Source: Symsagittifera roscoffensis (taxonomy: Eukaryota; Xenacoelomorpha; Acoela; Convolutidae). From it: DNA of 64,000 bases. The stretch lies in assembly GCF_963678635.1 (NCBI RefSeq), contig NC_087064.1, positions 54,318,338 to 54,382,337 of the forward strand. The letters are read 5' to 3'. Under the pieces are notes generated by a model that saw only the letters and a list, made by a program, of their open reading frames with translations, did not search any database and was not told the origin of the DNA. Every line of letters begins with the position of its first letter. Within the stretch, counting starts at the first letter, position 1. Shown here piece after piece: positions 20,962 through 30,603 of this stretch. A program made the translations under genes and the position numbers.

Positions 20962-21518
20962 AAATATTGATTTTTCTCCAACTCTTTTTTCTAGTAATCT
21001 CCAATCAAAACATAAACCCTTCCCCCCGCGCAGGACCCCAAGATTTATTAGTAACACATTACGATTGTGACGAAAACGAACAAAAAACACTACACAAATA
21101 TGCAATAAATCAAGTATCACAATGCGAAACAGAACCACAAGCCATAGAAACAACAAATGTAATAGCGACACTTTATTCAAAAGCCCGAGCAACAACAGTT
21201 ATAGGATATAAATTCACAGCAGCATTTTCTGAAAAGAAAGTACCTTGTTCACAAGTCTCAAATGGAAATAAAAACCGACTTGACCACGAATCATTCTACC
21301 AGAGTAATATAGAACGACTTTTACATCTCAATCCCGAAGATTGTAAAAACGAGTTACTCAGACTAAATATCAAAAAAAATAAAAACACAGATAGAAATTT
21401 AGTATATTTCCAAGTTTTTTCAGATTCTGTACATCAAGCAGAACTTGAAAGATCAAGGACATATAAAACTAGACGAAAAATATCCATACAACGGCGCACA
21501 CGGAAGATTAACTTATGA
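20949..21518 (+). CDS. env: env-like glycoprotein, N-terminal part
   Basis: Begins with a clear signal peptide (about residues 1-20, MYILKILIFLQLFFLVIS), then a Cys-containing ectodomain. The ORF has 189 codons, but its last 20-odd residues turn into an Arg/Lys-rich stretch as the reading frame is lost. From 21403 the next frame is open and carries the ectodomain onward, so a one-base shift lies between 21403 and 21518, most likely near 21450. See the two following parts for the family argument. Confidence 0.6.
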   Translation: MYILKILIFLQLFFLVISNQNINPSPRAGPQDLLVTHYDCDENEQKTLHKYAINQVSQCETEPQAIETTNVIATLYSKARATTVIGYKFTAAFSEKKVPCSQVSNGNKNRLDHESFYQSNIERLLHLNPEDCKNELLRLNIKKNKNTDRNLVYFQVFSDSVHQAELERSRTYKTRRKISIQRRTRKINL

Positions 21519-22428
21519 CATACACGATAAACACTGGATACCACATATTGGTATAAATAACCCATCAAACTGCAAAGCAGACACAAAAAATAAAGGATAT
21601 CAAGAAATAATGTTTTTCGATTGTAAAATACAACTCGAAAAAATACAACTCACACGCGATTTATCAGACAACACAATGATCTATCAAGGAATTAGATTAC
21701 CTTGTAAAAACGATCAAGGCTATTGTGACCCTACAACACGAACACAAGCAACAATTGTTTGGTTCCCCGAAGACACATGTACAACATTTCAAGTAGCAAA
21801 AATACACGCTCGTATGATAAAACTTCACGAAAAATTCTTTATACAGTCCATTCCATATGAACAAGTAAACCCATCACGAAAACAAAGTTCTAATTTTAGG
21901 AACATACACAATATAGAAAATAAATTGACACGTTTTCAAATATATCAAGAAACAGAACTTGCATGTAAATACAGAAGCCCACTTCACAAAACACAAAACT
22001 CTGAAATATTAGTTGAATACGAAAAAGGATTCGACATGACCACTGGAAAAATAAAAATCGACCCATATGCCACAGGTCATCCTCCAAACGAAGGAACATC
22101 ATATATACCAGTTAATTTTCAAAAAAGTAAAGGTCAACCCGGTGGACATCTAAAGCCCCATGACACTAGAAGCACACGTTTACAAGAACTATCACTAATG
22201 AATAGTACATATTTCGGTAATATCCACTATGATATTCACTTAGATATGAAATTAGACTACACAATTAGCCGAATTTTTCAAGAAATGTCACTCTCTGAAT
22301 TAGAAACACTTCACCAACTATGCGAATTAGAAAGAACACAAATCCTACAATCACTTGCATTAGCAGTATTAAAAATACCCTACGCAGGATATTTATTATC
22401 AGGCAATAGATTAAATTTTTTAGACTAG
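21445..22428 (+). CDS. env: env-like glycoprotein, central ectodomain
   Basis: Frame of 328 codons from 21445 (open from 21403) with many spaced Cys residues (for example IRLPCKNDQGYCDP, FPEDTCTTF), typical of a secreted, disulphide-rich ectodomain. It ends at an in-frame TAG (22426-22428) directly after the segment AGYLLSGNRLNFLD, and the same frame continues with clearly homologous-looking sequence beyond it. The overall look, especially around the stop, resembles chuvirus-type (Jingchuvirales/Mononegavirales) glycoproteins, which are known to have been captured by arthropod LTR elements. Family assignment is from pattern memory, not a search. Confidence 0.55.
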   Translation: MKDQGHIKLDEKYPYNGAHGRLTYDIHDKHWIPHIGINNPSNCKADTKNKGYQEIMFFDCKIQLEKIQLTRDLSDNTMIYQGIRLPCKNDQGYCDPTTRTQATIVWFPEDTCTTFQVAKIHARMIKLHEKFFIQSIPYEQVNPSRKQSSNFRNIHNIENKLTRFQIYQETELACKYRSPLHKTQNSEILVEYEKGFDMTTGKIKIDPYATGHPPNEGTSYIPVNFQKSKGQPGGHLKPHDTRSTRLQELSLMNSTYFGNIHYDIHLDMKLDYTISRIFQEMSLSELETLHQLCELERTQILQSLALAVLKIPYAGYLLSGNRLNFLD

Positions 22429-23565
22429 GAAGGAAACATTTTATGGTTTTATACCTGTACCAAAAAAGTATCACCACTATATGTTTTTGAAGATAAACGA
22501 TGCTATAAAAGAATCCCTATCTTTTATAAGAATAAAGTACACTTCGTTGACACACTTTCAAGACGAACCTATTTCTGGGATACCGCAGTCCCATGTGGAT
22601 CAGAAAATAGCCACAATGTAGTACAACTGAACCCTGATGAAGATAAATATTACCTTCTTACCCCATATCCCACATTAATGCAATCACTCAAAAAAATTTC
22701 ACCTGAAAGCATTAGAGCTATTGTTCGAAACCCAAATATTGACTTACAATCAATTGGAATATATTCAAAATCCGATATACAACATCACATTAGAACACAA
22801 CAATTCCAAGAATTATTAACACAAATGGACACGATACAAAGACAATCAATTGACCAAAACTTACGCAAACTTGCCGAAACAGCAGGATTTGCAGACATTT
22901 ATACACAAGATTATAGCGGATATTTTAAAGACATTAAAGACTATATATATCTAAACGGTGAAAAATATAGACCAGAAGATATTTCACCTATAAATATTTT
23001 TAGCTTTGTTACACTAAAAAATGAAATTCTCGATTTTCTAGGATGGCCCTATTACATCTTAGAAAAATTAACTATTTTATACGCAATGTTTAACTTTATA
23101 GGATTTCTTTTCTCACTCTTAAAAGGAATCTATAATACATGCGCTATACACACACAAGTAAATAGACAAGCAAGTGTAGCACGCATATTATTTGCAGGAG
23201 TTTTTGGAATTTTTTCATCATCAATAAACAAAATTCTTTTAGACGCACAAATAAAAGAATACAACACAAAAATAGCAACAAGACCGAACACATATGACGA
23301 AGAACATAACAATGTAGACATTACGCCTACAGCACCACAGTTACCACCCCTACCACATAACCATCCATTATCACTAGTCCCACGAAATTTTCGAAATTTA
23401 GCAATAACACATACTCCAAATTTCAGACCATCCATATCACAAAGTCCCATTCAACATATAATGACACACAATTCACTAGATGAAAATACATATGAACAAA
23501 TTATAGAACAACCACATACAACTGCTTTTCAGTCTCAAAATAATAATTTTTTTAGCCCACGATGA
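22429..23565 (+). CDS. env: env-like glycoprotein, C-terminal part with TM anchor
   Basis: 378 codons plus stop in the same frame as the central part, beyond the TAG. It contains WFYTC, SPLYVFEDKRCYKRIPI, FVDTLSRRTYFW and CGSEN, then a helical region, then a strong membrane anchor at about 23068-23150 (LTILYAMFNFIGFLFSLL). The roughly 135-residue tail after it is Pro/His-rich. A single membrane-spanning segment near the C-terminus with a long ectodomain fits a class III-like fusion glycoprotein. The stop TGA overlaps the next ATG (ATGA at 23562-23565). Confidence 0.6.
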   Translation, partial: EGNILWFYTCTKKVSPLYVFEDKRCYKRIPIFYKNKVHFVDTLSRRTYFWDTAVPCGSENSHNVVQLNPDEDKYYLLTPYPTLMQSLKKISPESIRAIVRNPNIDLQSIGIYSKSDIQHHIRTQQFQELLTQMDTIQRQSIDQNLRKLAETAGFADIYTQDYSGYFKDIKDYIYLNGEKYRPEDISPINIFSFVTLKNEILDFLGWPYYILEKLTILYAMFNFIGFLFSLLKGIYNTCAIHTQVNRQASVARILFAGVFGIFSSSINKILLDAQIKEYNTKIATRPNTYDEEHNNVDITPTAPQLPPLPHNHPLSLVPRNFRNLAITHTPNFRPSISQSPIQHIMTHNSLDENTYEQIIEQPHTTAFQSQNNNFFSPR

Positions 23566-25370
23566 GCCAACAACTTGGATCCCTACACCCCTCAAATTCC
23601 CACCCAACCAACCTCAACACTCCAATTACAATAATTCCACTTTTTGCTTTCCCGCCACCCGATTTCCCAAACAATAATATAACGTCAGGCATGAATTCAG
23701 ACACTAATTCACATAACTCAGTTTTATACTCCATCTCACAACTCAATAACCCAGATATTGAAACCCCTGATGAATTTGCCGACTCTGAACCATCTCCATC
23801 CAATAATTTTCAAACCAATCCCTCAGTTTTTTCGAAACCCCCTTTTCAACCAATCCCACCATATAACCCACTCCCATCCATTTCTACACCCTCCTATGCT
23901 TCACAAGTTACCCCAACCTACTCTTCACTTCATTCAGATCGATCATCCAATTCTCCAGACACCCCCCAAATCTCCCAAGAACTAGATAATTTTATCACCT
24001 TACAACAACAACCCTTCCACCTTGACACCTCAACTATAAACCAGATTTCATCAACCATAGAATCATCAAACCCACCTACCCCTACACCCTCTTCAGCTTA
24101 TACCGCATCACTAGCACCATCATCCACATCCAACGAATCATCAATTAGCACTAATAGAGCTTACCGCACTTTCAAAAGAAAATTCCCAAACCATCCATTT
24201 CCAACAAAACCAGGAACAGCCCCTGAATATATTAATCATCCAAATCACACTAACACGAAAGATTTTTTAGCCATCACCTTACACTCATTTCCACAGTATA
24301 CTTTAAATACCCCTAACGACACTAACGACACACGTAGTTTTGTAAATGAACAAGTTTTAATGCCTACACTTCATTGGACATCATATTATCATTTTACTAG
24401 CCCCCTTTGCCTACCTTTATCTAATACTCACATCGATATAGAACGAAATCAAGATATTCTATATCGACTCACTACACCACTAACACATAGACAATTTACT
24501 TACATCGGATATAAAAAATCACTAAAAACATACACTGCACCCCGAGCTAACGAATATACGCTAGAATATTACGATCATAACATCATCCGAACTAACCAAG
24601 ACCAATTTTTAGATGATGATCGCTTCGCTAACCCCCAAATCACAGAAAAATTTTTCATCAAAACACCATATGTTTTTACACTCAATATATTTGATCGCAA
24701 ATTCGACCACATCATTTCTGAAGCACTAACCGACACACAAGCTTACGAAAGTTTTAAAGAAAGATTTCAATTATTTTCACTAACCTTTCATTTCCTTGCA
24801 CCACATGAACGAGATTTGCACTGCTCACACGAAATTATGTTACGCACTAAACAAACCCACACATATACATATTACCGTTTTATACAAAATCACTTTGACC
24901 TACACACTCCATCAAGACAACCACACCATCGTTTTCAATTTATTAACTCTAAATACATATCACCATTTTTTCTTAACTTCACATATTGCATCAAAGATAC
25001 TAACCTTCACGGTATTCTTCGCAATTATGATCCCATAACCCAAATGTATATTTTTTGTCCCATCACAAAGACCTTCAACGCAGAAGAATCCAGACCCTTC
25101 CTTATCCCACATGAATTTGTTCAACCTATAGAAATCCCCATATTAGAATTCATCCACAACACTAAATATAACCACAAATTATATAATCTCATCCAAAACA
25201 CACCTTATGAGTTTGCAGTTGGCACTGAAGAACTAAAAACCATTAAAGCACTTCAATTGCTTTGGCCACTGCTTCAAACTAAAAACATCATTCGCATACT
25301 AGCAAAGTTACTAACAAATTCCGACATAATCCACGACATCTTCCCCCACGGTTTTTTCCCCGACGACTAA
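23562..25370 (+). CDS. unrecognised 602-aa protein after env
   Basis: Complete ATG-to-TAA frame coupled to the glycoprotein by an ATGA overlap. Residues 1 to about 205 are Pro/Ser/Thr/Asn-rich and probably disordered. From about 220 to the end the sequence looks folded and rich in His, Tyr, Phe and Thr (HWTSYYHFTSP, LTHRQFTYIGYKK, FKERFQLFSLTFHFL, QLLWPLLQTKNIIRILAK). I see no signal peptide, TM helix, zinc finger or catalytic motif. Its length and intactness, while neighbours carry breaks, suggest it matters to the element. Family unknown; a second viral-derived structural or matrix-like protein is only one possibility. Confidence 0.75.
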   Translation: MSQQLGSLHPSNSHPTNLNTPITIIPLFAFPPPDFPNNNITSGMNSDTNSHNSVLYSISQLNNPDIETPDEFADSEPSPSNNFQTNPSVFSKPPFQPIPPYNPLPSISTPSYASQVTPTYSSLHSDRSSNSPDTPQISQELDNFITLQQQPFHLDTSTINQISSTIESSNPPTPTPSSAYTASLAPSSTSNESSISTNRAYRTFKRKFPNHPFPTKPGTAPEYINHPNHTNTKDFLAITLHSFPQYTLNTPNDTNDTRSFVNEQVLMPTLHWTSYYHFTSPLCLPLSNTHIDIERNQDILYRLTTPLTHRQFTYIGYKKSLKTYTAPRANEYTLEYYDHNIIRTNQDQFLDDDRFANPQITEKFFIKTPYVFTLNIFDRKFDHIISEALTDTQAYESFKERFQLFSLTFHFLAPHERDLHCSHEIMLRTKQTHTYTYYRFIQNHFDLHTPSRQPHHRFQFINSKYISPFFLNFTYCIKDTNLHGILRNYDPITQMYIFCPITKTFNAEESRPFLIPHEFVQPIEIPILEFIHNTKYNHKLYNLIQNTPYEFAVGTEELKTIKALQLLWPLLQTKNIIRILAKLLTNSDIIHDIFPHGFFPDD

Positions 25371-26964
25371 CGGGTAAGTATAATTTATACATATTCTTAA
25401 CTAATAAATTTAAAATAAAACACTAACCATTCTTTATCCATGTTTTATTTAGATTTTTAGTCTTCATCTCACGATCATCTGCAAAATACAATAAAGAAAA
25501 ATAAAAAATCGAAAACTTCTTCAAATTCTTAAAAACTCTATTAATATTTTACACTAGATAAATTCAATAAAATTCATACCAATGTAGTAAATTAATTTAT
25601 AAATTATTTCCCTAAAAGCAGTAATTCTAATAATGATGAAAATTTGTAACTTAATTTTTCCCCAAAACTAGCAGTAAAATTGAAATTCTATGTAGTAAAT
25701 TGATAAAACGCAAATGCAGTACTAACCTTTTGATATTTTCATTCACTCGCACAAGAATTCTATCCAAACTCGCACAAGCTCGCCCACGAAGAATTGTTTA
25801 AATAATGAATTTCAGTTTTAAGTTTTCACACTCAACAACTCTAACACACGATAACAAGTTTCAAACTTTCCTTTAACCCGGTTGGAAAGGAATTATATAC
25901 TAAACAAAACTAACCAATGCAGCTTACTAAACACCACAACACATAGAATAACAGCATGACTAAGAAAAGGAAACCAACGGTACCCAAACCAGATTAACCC
26001 AGTTTAAAACTGGATAATTTATTTTTTTGAAGACTATTATAAAGTCTAAGAAAGAAATAATAAAACACAAAAAAGTCTAAAGACAAACCCATACCAAAAA
26101 CAATTTGATTTTTGAAAAAAGGACACAACCAACGAAACATAAGAAAAACCACAATAAACTCAACATAAAACGTTATCACATAACAAGACCTCTCACAGAA
26201 ACCGCACAAAATCATACTCCCACTCCTGGCCTAACCCACCAGAGAGGACGTCCTGAGCATGCTCTATAGCCGGCCTAACCCACCGCGCTACATCCACGCT
26301 TTGTGACCACACTCCTATTTTTAATAAGAGGTACTCAAGGGTGAGTAACTCTTCAAAATAACCGAACTAAAACAAAAAGCTTTTGTGAAAACAACTAACC
26401 AAAATCATAATTAAAACACCAAACTAATAAAAATTTTATAAAATGTAAATTATACCTTGCAGTATATAGATCAGCATACAACACCAAAAACGAACATCCA
26501 AAGACAAAATGACCCCAATACACTCGAAAAAGAATGGCCAACCACAATCAATATGCCGCCCACAATCACAACTCAAAGGATTTAGAGTACGACTTGACTT
26601 CGCAGAAAAGGACTTCATTGAACTAGACCAATGACCACCTCGATGTTCAAGTATACGTACAGATCCGAGTAACCAGGCATCCCCTCCACGCACAATCTCC
26701 ACGCCCTTCCCAGACAAGGTCAAACACAAAGAAGTTCTCTACATGAAACGAAAAAACCTGTCATAGCCAACCATTCTGAAATCAGATTTGAGTTTGTTGC
26801 GAAAACCCAGTCGTTGTCATGAGAAGACACAACGATTGAACCTGGAACTTCTCTAACAAGAGAACCCAGACGAAATATGATGTTCGCCAAAAACCAACGT
26901 TCATCATCCATCCTTTGAATTACAGAAAGACTATTCTAAAAAAACTCTGTAAAACCCGGATGGG
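25371..26964 (+). other. 1.6-kb non-coding tail of giant element
   Basis: No credible frame. It opens with a splice-donor-like GGTAAGTA at 25373-25380 three bases after the last stop. A patch at about 26228-26315 (repeated GGCCTAACCCACC words) reads on the minus strand somewhat like a tRNA/SINE A-box region, though no B box is evident. I saw no classic polypurine tract directly before the 3' LTR; the last bases are ACCCGGATGGG. Confidence 0.5.
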
Positions 26965-27374
26965 TGGAACCTGATCTAAACTACATTTTATGATTGGATA
27001 AATTAGATATTTTACCACTGTAAAGTATTTAATATTAACCAATCATGATCCATCAAACTAACAACCCACTTATTTGTAAGTGCTGGAATTACTTGTAATT
27101 TCAGCACCAGAGAGATTTGAATTTAACTTAGAAATTAGTTGACTCTCCAAGAAGACTTCAGCAGCCGCAATAAACCAGTATACCCTAGATCTATTGAGCC
27201 TAGCAGAGACTAGTTAAACACCCTGAGACTAGATAGTATAAGAGTAAGATTAGGATCGGTATTAGACTAAGAAGTTGCACGAATCTATCCGGCCGAAAAT
27301 AAGATAGCGTGACGAGCAGACGGTGTACCCTATTCGAAATTACTCTATGAGTTAACCACATCGGTCCTAACTCA
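26965..27374 (+). repeat. 3' LTR of giant element (410 bp)
   Basis: Same 410 bp as the 5' LTR with three substitutions (in the CTAAACTRCATT, CCGGCMGAAA and CTATYCGAAA contexts). The AATAAA signal is at 27169-27174. Confidence 0.95.
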
Positions 27375-27378
27375 AATC
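27375..27378 (+). other. target site duplication AATC, right
   Basis: Matches 8211-8214 exactly and abuts the CA end of the LTR. Confidence 0.85.
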
Positions 27379-27667
27379 GTAAGCTCTTGTGTTCTTTAAA
27401 CACGATAATTTGATTTGACTTGGAAGCCTTGAGCCGAATTTGAATCGTGTTTTCCTGTATTTGTTTCAGATATTTCACAGTTTCACAGTTTGTTTTGGGT
27501 CGGGGAGATGCATTTCAATTGCAGCTAAATTAATTAAACATGTTCATAACCGTGACATGTTTTCAAGAATGCTGACCCGTCTCTCAGTCCGCACGTGGGC
27601 TCAACTTGAAGGGAAATTGCAGTGAAAACTACTGGGCAAGGTAATTTTCATCGGGATCAGATTCCTT

Positions 27668-28169
27668 TTTGTTCCGACTTTCGATACGAAAGTAACGGAA
27701 TATTTGTGCCCGGGGTGGGTTTTTTTTTCTTCAGACAAATTTAGGGATTTTTAAATAGCCATTTTTGACGGAATTTTTTCTACATCATTCGAAAGGTATT
27801 GCTGTCCTGAGCTCAAATTTGAAAAGATATTTCACCTGTCATCATTTTTCGTAAAGTTACGGGGGTTTAAAAATTCCATTTTAGCCAATTTGGGACAATT
27901 AACGCGCGATATATTTCGTGCTATTAACGCGTAAGCGGAGAGTTAATCCGTCTTAGAAATCGTTCCAAATTGGTTGAAAGAAGCTTATTTGCCATAATTG
28001 GTTTGTTACAAGGAGCAAATTAGATTCTTTTGTACTGAATATGGCGTGTGGGGAGATGGTTTTCATTTTTTTAAATTTCATTTAATTTTTTAATTTTATT
28101 ACTGCTCCATAAACCTTAAAAGGCAGTCGGAACATTCAGGGCTTCGCCCTAATACGAGCAGTCTTGTTT
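27668..28169 (-). repeat. dispersed R repeat, copy 2
   Basis: Reverse-oriented, nearly full-length copy beginning (plus-strand view) TTGTTCCGACTTTCGATACG and ending CGAGCAGTCTTGTT. The internal CpG-rich inverted repeat is present. Confidence 0.85.
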
Positions 28170-28948
28170 AAAATTGAGATTGAATTAAGCTACCTCTTTG
28201 TGAGTTCAGATGCTGTTAGTAAAAAAGACATTGATGACAAAGCGTTACATTGATGAATCTGTGTGCACAATTTATGTGCTGCATCAAACAGTTATTAATG
28301 GTTTTTCCTCAGAGTGGCACATTTTACATTCAGTTATGCAAAAAAAACGTAGTCAGTGCAGATTTTTTTTCCTCTTAAGTTCTTCGAAATTTGACAAAAA
28401 CAACAAGGAAAAACCTCACTTTTTGGATACCATATAGTTTACATTTACCAATTTCTGTTGGAGAAGTGTACTGCTCGAGAGTTATTCAAGCAAACCAGAA
28501 ACAGTATGCGTCAAAGAAACGGGGTTTAAAAAAAACAGAGGACATGAAAGTGTTCAAAAAGCAAGATTGCCGCAAAATTTTTGATTACTCTCGGATAAAA
28601 AGGGGATGAGGAGCTGGATTGTTTCTCAAAGAAGAATTAAGAAACACTAACTATTTCATAAAAAAGTAGAACAATATTCAAATATTTAGCAAAATGTTTT
28701 TACAGCACTCTGAGAAAAACTACCTAATCTGCGTTTATATTCCATCAAGCTCAATTTTTTTTAAAAAAACCTAAGATGTCCTTTTGAGATCATTTATCCA
28801 CGAGGTATAGGACCAACATACGAGCTGTACAGCTCATCACGGCGAACCGCTGTTGTGTCCCTGCTTAAGAACTACATGTAATTTTTTTTGGTTATTTTTC
28901 TGGGCTGGGTAATGTTGCCTCACCCTCAAGCAACGAGCACGGATCATG
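28170..28948. other. unassigned DNA
   Basis: No gene or repeat edge that I can support. Small frames here have AT-driven composition. Confidence 0.4.
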
Positions 28949-29014
28949 GTGGGCCTCGAACATCCGACCTTTCGATTGAGAGGCCGAGACGTAACCACTT
29001 CACCACTGCTCCCA
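28949..29014 (-). repeat. tRNA-derived SINE-like or tRNA pseudogene
   Basis: The minus strand reads TGGGAGCAGTGGTGAAGTGG then GGATGTTCGAGGCCCAC. The first resembles a pol III A box (TGGTGAAGTGGTTA) and the second a B box (GTTCGAGGCC). A possible anticodon-arm pairing (CCTCT/AAAGG) lies between. Acceptor-stem pairing is not convincing, so I call it a SINE head or pseudogene rather than a functional tRNA. The 3' body of the SINE is not defined. Confidence 0.45.
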
Positions 29015-29099
29015 AAGTCATCTGGGAGACTTTGTTATATATCTACCGCCGAAACGAACTTTTTGTGGTTACTTCAATGTGATTGTAAATTTTCATCAA

Positions 29100-30341
29100 A
29101 AAAATGGTCGGAATTCTCAATGTTTTTGTTCAAATTTTATTTATAGATAATTAACACATCAGTATTAACACACAAAAGTATGAACTAGATCCAAAAACAT
29201 TGCGTTATAGACTTGTTTTTTTTTTCAACGCAGTAAAAGGTACAACAGCAAAATGCTACTTTACATAATACATTTCAGCACTAAATCCAATGCTAAAGAA
29301 AAAGAACTGGACCAAACAGAAATTTGATAAAACTTATAAATCCTTCATTCTTGATGCATCACTAAAAAAAGTATAGTAAATGAACTGACTTTTCAAAACC
29401 GGGAGGTTTCTTCAATTGACTGCGGAGCTGCGTTCAAAATTGAATTTGTTAAAACAACTTGACACTCAAGCTTATTGACTTCTTCTCCGAGAAAACTGCA
29501 AAAAAGCTGAAAAAGCTTGGATGATAAGTGTTCAAAAACTTGCTGAAAAAATTGTGCGCTCAAATATATCTGGTCCTGAGAGAGAAGTCCTTCGAAAATG
29601 CAGATAATAACGAACGAGAGAAAAAAAATTGAGAGTGAATGTTAAAAACAAAAATCGTAATTTTAACAAATAAGACTAACTAAACAAGTAAAAAGGGTTG
29701 AACTACTTTAGGGTTGAAATTAAGAAGTTGAATGGCAACCAAACTAAGAAAAAACTTGGTATAGATGAGTCAAGTGACGTTGCTTTTAATTATTTTCTTT
29801 TCTCAATAATTGTTCGCGAAAAACGGAAACTAGTGAAACCATATTGCAATGAAACAAAACGTGAACTCAAAGTTATAAACTGAAGTAAGAGAAGCCAAAA
29901 CATTGGTCGTTAACTTGAATTCTAAACAGCTTTGATTTGAACTAGATTAATTTGAAAATATAAACGCCATCCATATTTCCGACAGTTAAAGAATTTTTTC
30001 AAACAATTTCGATCGATATTATTTTCCAGGATGATCTCATTAGCAGATAGCTTTCCTTAGTTGAATTCAAAGCCACAAAAGGGTAGATCAATTTCATTGC
30101 TTCCTGCACCTGGGAAAAATCTTGAAAATTTTTTGAACCATATTTTGAGATTTTTGCAAAACAATAGATTGTAAATACTATCAGCAAACGAATCAGAAAG
30201 ATGCAATTCGGACAACGGTTGAGCCATTAAGATCCGGTTAATAGAAGCATAAAAAAACCACGCAAGGTTTATAATTTTTGAAACTAAAAAAAAGCCTTTG
30301 ACTCAGCAAATGTTGACTTTTTAATTCAACAACGTTTTTTA
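29100..30341. other. unassigned AT-rich DNA
   Basis: No supported gene or repeat. It ends at the AATGA target duplication (30342-30346) of the next retroelement. Confidence 0.45.
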
Positions 30342-30346
30342 AATGA

Positions 30347-30603
30347 CGTCATCCGGCATGGACCGACAAAACTTAGATATGTATATTTCTATACATGTTT
30401 TATGTTAATGTATGTTATAACCATACATATGGCTGGTCAATCGACCTTGAGAGATCTTCTCTCAAACAGCGACCGAATGATCGGTCAGACCAATAATTAA
30501 CATTGGTTCCAACTAGTTGTTTTTATCTCGTTTCGCATTAGAATATCAGTTTGTCGATCCATTCGGATTCTAGAATTAGAAATTCATACACTGAGGTATG
30601 ACA
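30347..30603 (+). repeat. 5' LTR of element A
   Basis: About 257 bp from CGTCATCCGGCATGG (TGTCATCC in the other copies) to GGTATGACA. Matches 35658-35917 and 42311-42570 with scattered substitutions and small indels. Confidence 0.88.

Larger units (their letters stand above)
8215..27374 (+). mobile_element. giant env-bearing Gypsy-type LTR retrotransposon, 19.2 kb
   Basis: Bounded by two 410-bp direct LTRs that begin TG and end CA, with a perfect AATC target duplication. Inside, in order on the plus strand, are a long leader, gag frames, protease-RT-RNase H-integrase, two small membrane proteins, a Pro/Ser/Thr-rich frame, a viral-type glycoprotein, a large unknown ORF and a 1.6-kb tail. Gypsy elements with env are usually 6-10 kb, so this one is about twice the normal size. 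LTR divergence of 3 in 410 positions implies a recent insertion. The interior strand is strongly A/C-rich and G-poor throughout, which binds the parts together as one element. Confidence 0.93.

Noticed and set aside
8215-27374. Two nested elements, or a Maverick/virus inserted in a Gypsy element
   Set aside because: No internal terminal repeats, target duplications or composition break are visible between pol and the 3' cassette; frames overlap and share one base bias. A nested origin cannot be fully excluded without other copies.
28949-29014. Functional tRNA gene
   Set aside because: A- and B-box-like segments exist, but acceptor stem and anticodon arm do not pair convincingly.
28888-29146. 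Two overlapping plus-strand frames near 29000 with the segment GLEHPTFRLRGRD
   Set aside because: This is the translation of the tRNA-like B-box region of a SINE in reverse, not a gene.
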